Source: Umezawaea sp049997955 (lineage in GTDB: Bacteria; Actinomycetota; Actinomycetes; Mycobacteriales; Pseudonocardiaceae). Taken from it: a stretch of DNA of 64,000 bases. The position numbers and the translations under genes are program-made. Positions 40,101 to 48,000 of this stretch are shown piece by piece. Location of the stretch: contig JAEBDY010000004.1 of assembly GCA_049997955.1 (NCBI GenBank), positions 186,001 to 250,000 on the forward strand. Direction: 5' to 3'. Numbering within the stretch: the stretch's first letter is position 1; each line of letters begins with the position of its first letter. The notes beneath the pieces were generated by a model. That model did not search any database, was not told the origin of the DNA, and was given only the letters and a program-made list of their open reading frames with translations.

Positions 40101-42080
40101 CACCTCCTCGATGGTCGCGTCGAAGCTCGGCGAGGAGAAGTTCAGCACCCGGTCCGCACCGGTCAGCCCGAACAGCTCCACGGTGGACAGGTTGTGGTTC
40201 ACCACGCCCCGGTGCTGCGCGCCGATGCCCTTGGGCGTGCCGGTGGAGCCGGAGGTGAAGACGACGTAGGCGAGCGCGTCCGGGTGCACCTCGACCTCGG
40301 GGCGCGTGTCCGGGTGCTCGGCGGCCCACACGTCGGTGATCGACTCGGGCGTGAGCACGGTCCGCGACCCGGCGAGCATCGCGCGCACCCGTTCGGCCGG
40401 GTACTCCGGGTCGACGGGCACGAACGCGCCGCCCGCCTTGAGCACGCCGAGCACGGCCGTGACCAGGTCGGCGCCGCGGGGCAGCAGCAGGCCGACCTGC
40501 TCCTCCGGGCGCAGTCCACCCGCGAGCAGCCAGTGCGCGAGCCGGTTGGCGCGCCGGTCGAGCTGGTCGTAGGTGAGCGCGGCACCGTCCTCGGTCAGGA
40601 CGGCCACCGCGTCGGGCACCCGCCGGACGCTGGCCTCGACCAGGTCGTGCACGCGCACGTCGGGTCGGGGCCGCACGTCCCCGAGCCGCGCGGTGAGCAG
40701 GAGGTCGCGCTCGTCCGGACCGACGAGGTCCAGGCGGGACAGCGGCGCGGCCGGGTCGGCGACCATCGCGTCGAGCGTGCGCACGAGATCGGCCACCAGC
40801 CGCCGGGCCCCGTCCGCGTCGACCGCGGCCAGCCGGTGCTCCAGGTAGCCCTCGAAGCCGCCGTCGCGTTCGTACAGGTAGAGGCTGAGGTCCAGTTTCG
40901 CCTCGTCCTTGGCCAAGGCGAGCGGCACGACGGTCAGCTCGTCGAGCTCGATCGGGTCGAACGGGTAGTTCTGCAGCGCGAACAGCGCCTGGAACAGCGA
41001 CTGACCGGCGGCGGCCCCGGCAGCCTCGCCGATCTCGCCAAGACCGACGTCCTGGTTCGCCAGTCCACCCAGCGTGGCCGTCTTCGCCCGCTCCCACAGC
41101 CCGGCGGCGCTGGGGTCGCCCGCGGTGTCGACCACGAGCGGCACCGTGGAGCTGAAGTAGCCGATGAGGTGGCCGGTGTCCTGGTCGAGCCTGCCCGCGA
41201 CGGGCGTGCCGACGACCTGCTCGGCCGAGCCGGTGCGGCGGGCCAACACGGTCGTGAACGCGGCGAGCAGCGCCATGAACGGGGTGATCTGGTGCGCGCG
41301 GCACACCGACTGCAAGCGGCGCGCCACCTCCGCGTCGACGCGGACCGGTGTGGTCGCGCCCGCGAGGCCGTCCGCGCCCACGACCGGGGCCACGGAGGAG
41401 AGCCGGGTCCGCCAGTAGTCCACCTGGGACCGGTAGGCGGGCGTGTCGCGGAAGCGCCGCTGCCGCAGGACGACGTCGGGGTACTGCACCGGCAGCGCGG
41501 GCAGGTCCGGCGCGGGACGACCGGACAGCGCGAGGTAGAGCGCCGTCAGCTCGCGCACCAGCACGGACATCGACCAGCCGTCGCCGACGACGTGGTGCAG
41601 CGAGAACACCAGCACGTGCCGGTCGTCCTCCTGCACCGCGAGGTCCAGCGCCAGCAGCGGGCCGCGTTCGAGGTCGAGCACCCGCACGGGCACGTCCTCC
41701 GCGCCGCCCTGGTGCACGGTCAGCTCGGGGTCGAGCCGCGGGTGCACGGTGGCGTGCGGGACGCCGTCGACGGCGTGGAACGTGGTGCGCAGGGCCTCGT
41801 GCCGGGCGGAGAGCCGCGCGGCGGCCTCCCGCAGCAGCTCGGGGTCGATCCGGCCGTGCAGCGCGACGGCGTCCCGGATGACGTAGGCGGTGCCGCCGGG
41901 GTGCAGCTGCTCGTGCAGCCACACCCGGTGCTGCGCGGGCGAGAGCGGCACGCGGGCGAGGTCGACCTCCCGGACGGACTCGACCGGAGCGGACGCCGTG
42001 CCGCCGCCGCGCAGCCGCTTCGCCAGCAGTCTGCGGCGGGCGTCGGCGGAGGCGGAACCGGTGCTGGGCGAAGGCGTCAT
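31119..42080 (-). CDS. NRPS-C: C-A-T / C-FkbH-VOC-T / C-A-T-TE
   Basis: This 3653-residue terminal synthetase has three modules. Module 1 is C (HHVVGDGWS, about residue 175), A (FTSGSTGTPKG about 610; pocket read as D-A-E-L-T-S-T-V-T-K, not assigned) and T (LGGTSLVAT about 1004). Module 2 is C (HHAAADGAS about 1190), then no A domain but an FkbH-type HAD phosphatase plus GNAT region (1497-2010) and VOC-like folds (2030-2280), then T (LGGHSLQAV about 2338). Module 3 is C (HHIIADGVS about 2524), A (FTSGSTGRPKG about 2990; pocket D-I-W-E-L-T-A-D-D-K, an acidic pocket for a basic residue, perhaps Dab) and T (about 3378). It ends with a thioesterase (GYSAGG about 3499). ATG 42080 overlaps the NRPS-B stop. 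The TE implies release by hydrolysis or macrocyclisation. Confidence 0.9.
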   Translation of the reverse strand: MTPSPSTGSASADARRRLLAKRLRGGGTASAPVESVREVDLARVPLSPAQHRVWLHEQLHPGGTAYVIRDAVALHGRIDPELLREAAARLSARHEALRTTFHAVDGVPHATVHPRLDPELTVHQGGAEDVPVRVLDLERGPLLALDLAVQEDDRHVLVFSLHHVVGDGWSMSVLVRELTALYLALSGRPAPDLPALPVQYPDVVLRQRRFRDTPAYRSQVDYWRTRLSSVAPVVGADGLAGATTPVRVDAEVARRLQSVCRAHQITPFMALLAAFTTVLARRTGSAEQVVGTPVAGRLDQDTGHLIGYFSSTVPLVVDTAGDPSAAGLWERAKTATLGGLANQDVGLGEIGEAAGAAAGQSLFQALFALQNYPFDPIELDELTVVPLALAKDEAKLDLSLYLYERDGGFEGYLEHRLAAVDADGARRLVADLVRTLDAMVADPAAPLSRLDLVGPDERDLLLTARLGDVRPRPDVRVHDLVEASVRRVPDAVAVLTEDGAALTYDQLDRRANRLAHWLLAGGLRPEEQVGLLLPRGADLVTAVLGVLKAGGAFVPVDPEYPAERVRAMLAGSRTVLTPESITDVWAAEHPDTRPEVEVHPDALAYVVFTSGSTGTPKGIGAQHRGVVNHNLSTVELFGLTGADRVLNFSSPSFDATIEEVLPALAVGAAVVPRPADLTSSFQRFDEFVAATGLTVLGLPTAFWERWHDQLRETGAALPDAVRMVTLSGQRVNAESTRAWEAGAETARVELVNTYGPTEATVTTSTYAVAGGTGTSPAVGEIPIGAPWPNYRAYVLDPWLRLVPDGAVGELFVGGAGVSRGYLGQPALTAASYLPDPFGVEPGARMYRTGDQVRWRSDGTLEFVGRFDDQVKIRGNRVELGEVEGVLATHPAVRACAVLAYDDGRGDRFLGAHVVLAHDVEPAELARHLAARLPEYMVPAGFTRHDAFPVTPNGKVDRRALTAPAVASDAEFRPPATDGERALAAIWRDVLVVERVGRDDDFFTLGGTSLVATVLSSRIHRDLGRALPLAELFGHPTLAGMAGAVERAGHAELAPITAAPVAEHHLASPAQRRIFLLQEASGSGTSYNMPVALEIDGVLDPVRVEAALDVLLTRHEALRTTFEVLDGEVRQRVRAHPPLRMPVLDVTEAALDATLTGLVRPFDLAADPLLRATWLRRGPERAVLFLDIHHAAADGASLDVLVDEFLAVLGGADLAPVALHYKDFSHWQHTRADTGEVDRAYWRDRVRDVPELAFPLDRARPERQTFEGVTTEFTIPATTAAALGDLAAREGATVNIALLSAYAALLTRYAAQAEVVIGSLVAGRHHPDLAGMVGMFANFLPLRLDVRADDTFRSLLARHRDGVIADYDHQELPFDDVVALAERPPGRGRNPLFDTMLVFQGGRAVTGDRAGPAFRSREVVHGTAKLDLKLDVFPQDGGALLVRAEANSALLDVDSVVELGERFTRLCQEAVSTPDSALDGLAWLSAAEDAALAAKRHRTLHGDVDLVVAAGFTAEPIADHLRWWCGEFGLDARIRFAGFGQVFQQLLDPESDLRAGTGPALVLVRFEDWADPEGTYPDLLDAVRTAADARPLLVAVLPPTPEHADLTERWRHDLAGLPGVEVVDLVAPVARFGVREVFDPTAYDLGRVPFTDGFFAAAATEVARHLVHRFRPPFKVIAVDADGTLWRGVAAEDGPLGVVVDDSAAALQRLLLRKRSEGMLLVLVSKNAEQDVWEVFDRNDGMLLDRSDLTAWRIDWNPKSANLRALADELGLGLDSVVFLDDSGAECAEVRAAEPDVLTVRLPADPAEHPRFLEHLWALDRFGVTADDTARADRYQAERLRREGERAAPSVESFLAGMELRASYRLPTAAELDRVAQLTQRTNQFNLSGLRLRREDLAEPGLLCHVVEVRDRFGDHGLVGAVLAVVDGDALHVRNIVLSCRVLGRTVEEALLAGLRRVAAEHGAVRVTADFTRTDRNEPARAFLADHGWTPSTTDGVWEAADLPEEPRYVRLEFGRALESAAPPLPADRYRLDHIGVAVRDLTATATRFAAWGFTASPVVRDPSQRSELVMLAKPGWHRVELVAPLGADSPTTSLLDRRGEHPYHLCFQVESLPRALADWTRAGVAYVPVSDERPAVLFGGRRVRFLHVDAVGLVELVETVGAGGPDLAPPAAPASEGGLSVLVTDPAKAADFFAVLGYRGSPTALHRAGSATVTLVGPEDGVLADLLADNGPGPLAIDLGFDAAEDYLRRAPVVDAGRPSWPVEIGAAPGTRHDAHLVPLRHPTVADLLALPVAKASAAARRAPHLAARDDLEEVIVDVFADVLGVADVGVHDSAFALGGHSLQAVSLLSRVQRATGVTLTLPQIFDHPTPAGLADLVRAAAVEPETAPLPRTDDSPLQPASSVQGRFMVHHRLDESGTQLNLPHAVRIEGAVDVDRVRGVFHALLARHEVLRTGFTVEAGELLQVVHPVSAVDAELVVGTASGPVEDEVARFVRPFDLTRPPLIRMTLLRRPDDHLLLVDVHHIIADGVSLGLLVREFLALYRGDALPEVRQYRDWVAHERALHGSARFRAAERYWLTRFGDEVPVLDLPTDHPRPAVQDADADNVRFRADRDLVSALREVGDAAGATLYMTVLAALYVVLWRHTRQTDLVIGSPVAGRIHPDVQDIPGPFLNILPLRADVDPEQEFTGLLARVRETVVDGMEHQLFPFEQLVERLEPTRDTSRNPLFDVMLAFQNLDLGGTVDGDLTAHPVDVDTGRGQFDLELFAHPVDGGLEFKLDFATALFRRATVERIADRLLRVLRAVAADPSTPVHRIDLLDAAERAELTAGVNTRSLDLPSDATVLSLIEGYRDSGRAALVCGPDRLDYADLDAGAERVAGLLRARGVRREEVVGVLLDRGTTMAEAILGAWKAGAAYVPVDAAYPVDRIRAILGDAGCRTVLTTERHLALGDGCDAEFVALDQVDSWPVVSGDPVSQDDLAYALFTSGSTGRPKGALVEQRGMLNHVLAKALDVGMDSTTVLAQTASHCFDISVWQFFGALVVGGTTVVYPEDVANDPRELVAAVRRDGVTLLEIVPSMLEVVLDLVERGGESLDGLTMLLVTGEAVRKPLLERWFRLQPDIPVMNAYGPTEASDDITHHVMTAAPTGASVPIGRPIPNARLYVLDDTGPLDRTALAPFGVKGEICVAGPCVGRGYVGDPAQTDRAFVPDPFEGGRLYRTGDIGRWLPDGTLEFFGRKDHQVKIRGHRIELGEIESVLAGCPGVAASVVVVHADTLVGYVVADQDHPADGLPELVRAHLASRLPGYAVPPELLVLDGLPLTPNGKVDRKSLPVPGTLEPEAVEPLDGDLEIAVAELFGEVLGVEVTSATADFFALGGHSLKAVMLLAGAHERFGVNLPLAAAIQRPTVREVAATVDRALRLGEAAGEEPMTRLSPDHDDKLFLFPPIAGWGLVYLPFAEALPGTAVHAFDFVETPDRVTRYADLVAQAQPDGPLRLGGYSAGGNLAFEVARELEARGRTVADLVLYDVLVHDESSHESADRIRDRVVADIAEGLRLLDPQLRAALASEGIQERAATKRAAYVEYWNDLVRTGTIAADVLLVRAADGDHGDDWPSTWQRATSGVVTVVEGSGRHVEMMAGDHAAANAALARRGL
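35240..37590 (-). other. FkbH-GNAT-VOC insert replacing the adenylation domain in NRPS-C module 2
   Basis: Residues about 1497-2010 of NRPS-C carry the whole FkbH plan: an N-terminal SGNH-like part (FAGFGQVFQQLLDPES), the HAD phosphatase motif VDADGTLWRGVAAEDG, LVSKNAEQDVWEVF, NPKSANLRALADELGLGLDSVVFLDD, and a GNAT part with LTQRTNQFNLSGLRLR. Free FkbH proteins take 1,3-bisphosphoglycerate, dephosphorylate it and load glyceryl onto a carrier protein. Residues about 2030-2157 (DHIGVAVRDLTATATRFAAWGF to VGLVELVETV) form a VOC/glyoxalase-like domain, and about 2173-2280 look like a second, eroded VOC half. A T domain follows. This module should present a glyceryl-derived hydroxy acid, so the preceding C domain would make an ester. 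The VOC role is unknown. Confidence 0.82.
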
Positions 42081-45000
42081 GGCGTGGTGTCCTCGGCGAG
42101 TAGCGCGGCGATCTCGGCGTCGGTCAGGTCGTCCAGCTGCGCCGTGACGGCGGTCTCCACGACCTCGGCGAGCGCCGCGATGGTCGTGGCGCCCAGCACG
42201 TCGCCGAGTCCGAGGTCCACGGCGAACTCCCGGCGGGTGCGGGCGAGCACCTGCGCGGCGGCCAGGGAATGGCCTCCCACGGCGAAGAAGTCGTCCTCCA
42301 CGCCGAAGTCGCCGCCCGGCAGGACGTCCAGCCAGATCGCGTGCAGCACGTGCTCGGCGTCGGTGCGCGGGGCGACCACCGCCCGCGGCCCGGCGGTCAG
42401 CGCGGCCCGGTCGACCTTGCCGTTGGGGGTGAGCGGCAGTTCGTCCAGCACCACGACCGCGGGCACGAGCTGCTCGGGCAGCCGCGCGGCGGCCCACTCC
42501 TCCAGGCCGGTCGCGGACCCGACGACGTAGGCGGTCAGCCGGTCGCCGACCACCTCGACGTGCACCCGGTCGACGCCGGAACGACCGCGCAGCACCGCCT
42601 CCACCTCGGCGGGCTCGACGCGGTGGCCCCGGACCTGCGCCTGCCGGTCGGCCCGGCCGGCGTACTCGACCAGCCCGTCCGGCCGGTACCGGCCCAGGTC
42701 GCCGGTCCGGTAGCCGCCGTCGACGAACCTCTCGGCGGTCAGGTCCGGGTCGAGCGGGTAGCCCAGCGACAGGTACGGCGTCCGCACGACGATCTCGCCC
42801 AGCTCGCCGACGGCGGCGGGCACGGCGCCGCGCAGCACCAGCAGCTGCACGCCGTCGATGCCCTCGCCCAGCGGCACGACCGCGTCCGGGTGCTCGTCGC
42901 CGACCTCGTGGTAGGCCACCGCCTGCGGGGTCTCGGTGGCGCCGTAGACGTTCACGCACCGCACGCCCGGCGCGCGCCGCGCGAGAGCCGCGCGGTCCGC
43001 CCCGGTGAGCGCTTCACCGCCCAGGAACGCGTGCCGCAGCGACGGCAGGGCCCTGCTCGCGTCGGCCGACGCGAGCAGGCGGGCCAGCGACGGGGTCAGG
43101 TGCGCGACGGTGACGTCCCGCTCGGCCAGCCAGTCGGCCAGCGCGTCCGGGTCGCGCACGGTCGCCGTGGACGGCAGGTGCACGCTCCCGCCGCACCAGA
43201 CGCCGGTCAGCACGTCCCGCAGGAACGGGTCGTGCGCCACGCCGGACAACGCGCTGACCCGGTCACCGGCCCCCAGGCCCCAGCGGGACACGTGCCAGTC
43301 CAGGAAGTGCGCGAGCGGCCGGGCGGTCGCCGCCACCAGTCGCGGCGCCCCGGTCGTGCCGGAGGTGAAGCTCAGGTACGCCACCCGGTCCGGGTCCGCC
43401 GGGACCGGCGTCCGCGCAGGCTGCGGGGCGCACGGCAGCAGTACCGGGTCCACGGCCAGGTCGGCGGGCGGCGGCTGGGCGGCGGACCCGAGCACGACGG
43501 TCGCCGAGGCGAGCGCCAGGCGTTCGGCCAGCGCGGCCACCGGGTAGGCGGGGTCGAGCAGCACGAACGCCGCTCCCGCGCGCAGGACGCCGAGCAGCGC
43601 GGTCACGGTCGTCACCCGGCGGTGCGCGTGGACGGCCACGACCGCGCCCGGTCCGACACCGCGGGCGGCCAGCGCGCCTGCGACGTCGTCCACCGCCCGG
43701 TCCAGCTCGGCGTAGGTGTGGGACCCGTCGGCGTCGGTGGCCGCCAGGGCGTCCGGGGTGGCAGCGGCCTGCCGGGCGAGCCGCTCGGCCACGTCACCGG
43801 CCCACCGCGGGGCCTGCTCCGGGAGTTCGATCGGGTCGCGCCGCAGCACGATCGCCTCGACGGCCTGCTCCGGGTCGGCCGCGAACGCCTCCAGCACGGT
43901 GGTCAGCTGGTCGAGGAGCCCGGTCATCCGGTCGCGGTCGAAGAGCGCGCCGTCGTAGACCGCGTTGAGGTCGAGGCCGCCCGCGCCCAGGTCGCGGGCG
44001 TAGAGCGTGAGGTCGAACTTGGCGCCGAACCGGAGCAGCCGCGAGTCGAGCGGGGTGAACCGGAGACCGGGCACCGGCAGGTCGGCGATCGGATCGGTCG
44101 GGTCGACCATGTTGAACAGCACCTGGAACAGCGGGCTGGTGTCGTCGGACCGGCCGGACAGCACCTCGGACACGATCCGCTCGAACGGCACGTCCTGGTT
44201 GGCGTAGGCGTCGACGGCCGTGGCCCGCACCCGCCGCACCAGGTCCCGCACGGAGGCCGCGGGATCCACGTCGGTGCGGATCGGCAGCGTGTTGACGAAG
44301 CAGCCGACCAACCGACGCACCTGCTGGTGGGAGCGGCCGTCGACCGGCGTGCCGACCACGACGTCCCGTTCGCCGGTCAGCCGGTGCAGCAGCACCTGGA
44401 ACCCGGCCAGCAGCACCATGAACAGCGTCGCGCCCTCGCCGACCGCGCGCAGGCGGTCCACCAGCTCGGCGGGCAGCACGGTCGTCACCAGCTCGCCCTG
44501 GTGGGCGGCCCGGTCGCGGCGCGGGCGGTCGGCGGGCAGCCGCAGCACCGGCAGGTCGCCCGCGAGCCGGTCGCGCCAGTGGTCCACCTGCCCCTGCGAG
44601 CCCTCGACCAGGTCGCGCTGCCAGAGCGCGAAGTCGGCGTACCGCACCTCGGGCCGGTCGGGAACCCGGCCCGCGTACTCGGCCAGCACCTCGGACAGCA
44701 GCACCACCGCGGAACCGCCGTCGGCGGCGAGGTGGTGCACGGTCACCAGCAGCACCCAGTCCACTTCGGACAGCCGCAGCACCTCGGCCCGCAGCATCGG
44801 ACCGACGGCGAGGTCGAACGGCCGCTCGGACTCGGCGCGGGCCAGGTCGGCCACCCGCCGGTCCGGGTCGGGGTGGCCGCGCAGGTCGGTCACCGGCACG
44901 ACCACGGGCGCGGCCGGGAACACCCGGCCCCACGGCGTCCCCTCGCGGTCGAGGTAGCCGGTGCGCAGCACGTCGTGCCGCTCCACGGCGGCGGTCAGCG

Positions 45001-48000
45001 CGGCGGCGAGCCGATCGACGTCGAGCGACCCGTGCACGCGGTAGGCGGCGGGCATCGAGAACACCGCCGTGCCGGGGTTGAGCTGCTCGAAGAACCACAT
45101 CCGCCGCTGGGCGTACGACAGCTCCACGAGGTCACCCCGCTCGATCACCGGGATCGGCTCGTACGCGGCGGTCGGCGCGTCGTCCAGCGCGGCGGCCAGG
45201 TCCTCCAGCACGGGGTGCTCGAACAGCAGCCGCAACTCGATCTCGCGGCCCAGCTCGGACCGCAGCCGGGTGAGCACGCGGACGGCCAGCAGCGAATGCC
45301 CGCCGATGCCGAAGAAGTCGTCCTCGGCGCCGATCTCCGCCACCCCGAGCACGTCCGCCCACGCGTGGGCGACGACCCGTTCCAGCTCGGTGCGCGGTGC
45401 GGTCCGGACCACGTCCGGGGCGCTCCCCCGCACCGGCGCGGGCAGCGCGGACCGGTCGACCTTGCCGTTGTCGTTGAGCGGCAACGCCTCCAGGTGCACC
45501 AGGTGCGCCGGGATCATGTACGACGGCAGCACGCGGCCGAGCCGGGCCCGGAGGTCGCGCGAGGAGGGCGGTCGCTCGGCGGTGAAGTACCCGGCCAGCT
45601 CCGCTTCCCCCTCCGAGTCCACCATGGACACGACTGCGCAGTCGTCGACGGCCGGGTGGTCGCGCAGGGCGGCTTCGACCTCGCCCAGCTCGACGCGGTG
45701 GCCGCGCACCTTGACCTGGTGGTCGATCCGACCGAGGAACTCGAGCGAGCCGTCGGACCGCAGCCGCACCAGGTCGCCGGTCCGGTACAGCCGCCTGCCC
45801 GGCACCGGGCCGAACGGGTCCGGCACGAAGCTCGCGGCGGTCCGCACCGGGTCGCCGAGGTAGCCGCGGCCGACGCCGGTGCCGCCGACGTGCAGCTCAC
45901 CTGGCACACCCGCGGGCACCGGCCGACCCGCCGCGTCCAGCACGTAGAGCCGCGTGTTCGGCAGCGGCACGCCGATCGGGGTGAACGCGTCGCCGAGCGC
46001 GGGCGGCTCGGCGAGGACGGCGTGCGTCACGTCGTCGGAGCACTCGGTCGGGCCGTAGGCGTTGACCACGGGGATGCCGGGGTGCCGCGCGAGCCAGTCG
46101 CGGACCAGGTCCGGGGGCAAGGCCTCCCCGGTCAGCACCAGCAGCCGCAGGCCCGGCGGCACCGGCAGGTCCGGTTCGGCCAGCGACGCCCTCAGCATCG
46201 ACGGCACGACCTCCAGCACGGTGGCGCCGTGGTCGGTCGCGGTCTGCCACAGCAGCCGGGGCGTGCGCGCCTGCTCGTCGGACACGACCAGCACCCGGCC
46301 GCCGACCAGCAGCGGCGTGAGGAACTGCCACACCGAGATGTCGAACGACACCGGGGCGTTCTGCACCAGCACGTCGTCGGCGGTGAACGCCAGGTCGCGG
46401 ACCTTGCCGAACAGGTGGTTGACCATCCCCTCCTGCTCGACCATCGCGCCCTTGGGCACCCCGGTGGAGCCGGACGTGAAGATCACGTACGCCAGGTCGC
46501 GCGGGCCGGTCGACACGACGGGGACGGCCGCGCCGGGCCCGTACACCGGCACCGGCACCGCCGACGTGCGGTCGGCAAGGTCGGCGGCGAGCGCGACGGT
46601 CTCGTCGTCGTGCACCAGCACCGTCGCGCCGCTCGCGGTGAGGATCCCGGCGAGCCGGGCGACCGGGTGCAGCCGCTCCAGCGGCACGTACGCGAGTCCC
46701 GCGCGGAAGACCGCCAGCACGGCCGCCAGGAACCCGCGGCCGCGTTCGGCCAGCAGCGCCACCGGGACACCGGGCCTCGCACCCGCGTCGAGCAGGCGGG
46801 CGGCGATCAGATCCGCCCGTTCGGCCAGGTCGCCATAGGTGAGCGTGCCCGCCGGATCGTGCACGGCGACGGCGTCGGGATGCCGGGCGACCCGGTCGGC
46901 GAAGAGGTCGGCGAAGGTCCGGTCGGTGGGGAACTCGACGTCCGTGGCGTTGAAGTCGATGATCAGCCTGCGCCGTTCGGCCGGGTCGAGCACCGGGAGC
47001 GCGCCGATCCCGCTGTCCGGCCGGGCGACGGCGGCGGCGAGCAGCGTCCGGTACGTGGCCAGGAACCGGTGCGCGGCGGCCTCGTCGAACAGGTCGGCGG
47101 CGCATTCCAGCCGCAGCCCCAGGTCCGTCCCGTGCGGTTCCACGAGCAGGGTCACGTCGAACCGGGCGGTGCCCGTGTCGGCGGGCAGTTCCTCGACGTC
47201 GAGACCGAGCGCGTCCCACCCGGAGCGCGGCACGTTCTGCAGGCCGAACATGGCCTGGAACAACGGGGTGTGGTCGCCCCCGGCGTCGCCCACCTCCTCC
47301 ACCAGCCGTTCGAACGGCACGTCCTGGTTCGCCTGCGCGGCCAGGCTCGTCTCGGCCGCCTGCCGCACGAGCGCGGCGAACGTGGCCGCCGGATCGACCC
47401 GGCCGCGCAGCACGAGCACGTTGACGAAGCAGCCGACGAGGTCCTCCAGGTCGCTGCTCACGCGGTTGGCGACCGGCGAGCCGACGAGCAGGTCGGTCTG
47501 CGCGGTGTGCCGGTGCAGCACGGCGTAGAACGCGGCCAGCAGCACCGCGAACGGTGTCACGCCGAGGTCCCGCGCGACCCGTTCGACGCCCGCCGTGAGG
47601 TCCGACGGGAGGTCGCCGGTGATCTGGAGGCCGGGGCGGACTCCTCCGCCGGTCCGGCGGTCCCCGGCGAGCGCGAGCACCGGCAGCGGGCCCGCGAGCC
47701 TGTCCCGCCAGTAGGCGATCTGCTCGTCCAGCGCGCCGCCGTCGAGCTGTCGGCGTTGCCGGGCGGCGTGCCGCGTCAACGTCGTGCGCAGCGCCGGCAG
47801 GTCGCCGGAGGACCGGTAGAGCGCGGCGAAGTCCCGCAGCAGCACGCCGACCGACCAGGCGTCGGACACGATGTGGTGGACGGTCACGACGAGCACGTGG
47901 TCCCGGTCGGCCAGCCGCAGCAGGTCGACGCGCAGCAGCGGTCCGACGGCGAGGTCGAACCCGGTCCGCGCCCGCCGGGCCACGAGGTCGGCGCAGCGCG

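Noticed and set aside
35982..42530. Plus-strand open frame of over 2000 codons antisense to NRPS-C
   Set aside because: Its product is His/Gln/Arg/Val-rich low complexity from GC-biased third positions of the NRPS read backwards; no domain is visible, and the minus strand carries clear C, A, T and FkbH domains.
42081..42959. N-terminal extension of the NRPS-C frame to 42959
   Set aside because: The extension is Arg/Gly/Ala shadow of NRPS-B in another frame; the real start at 42080 overlaps the NRPS-B stop and begins the typical leader before the first C domain.
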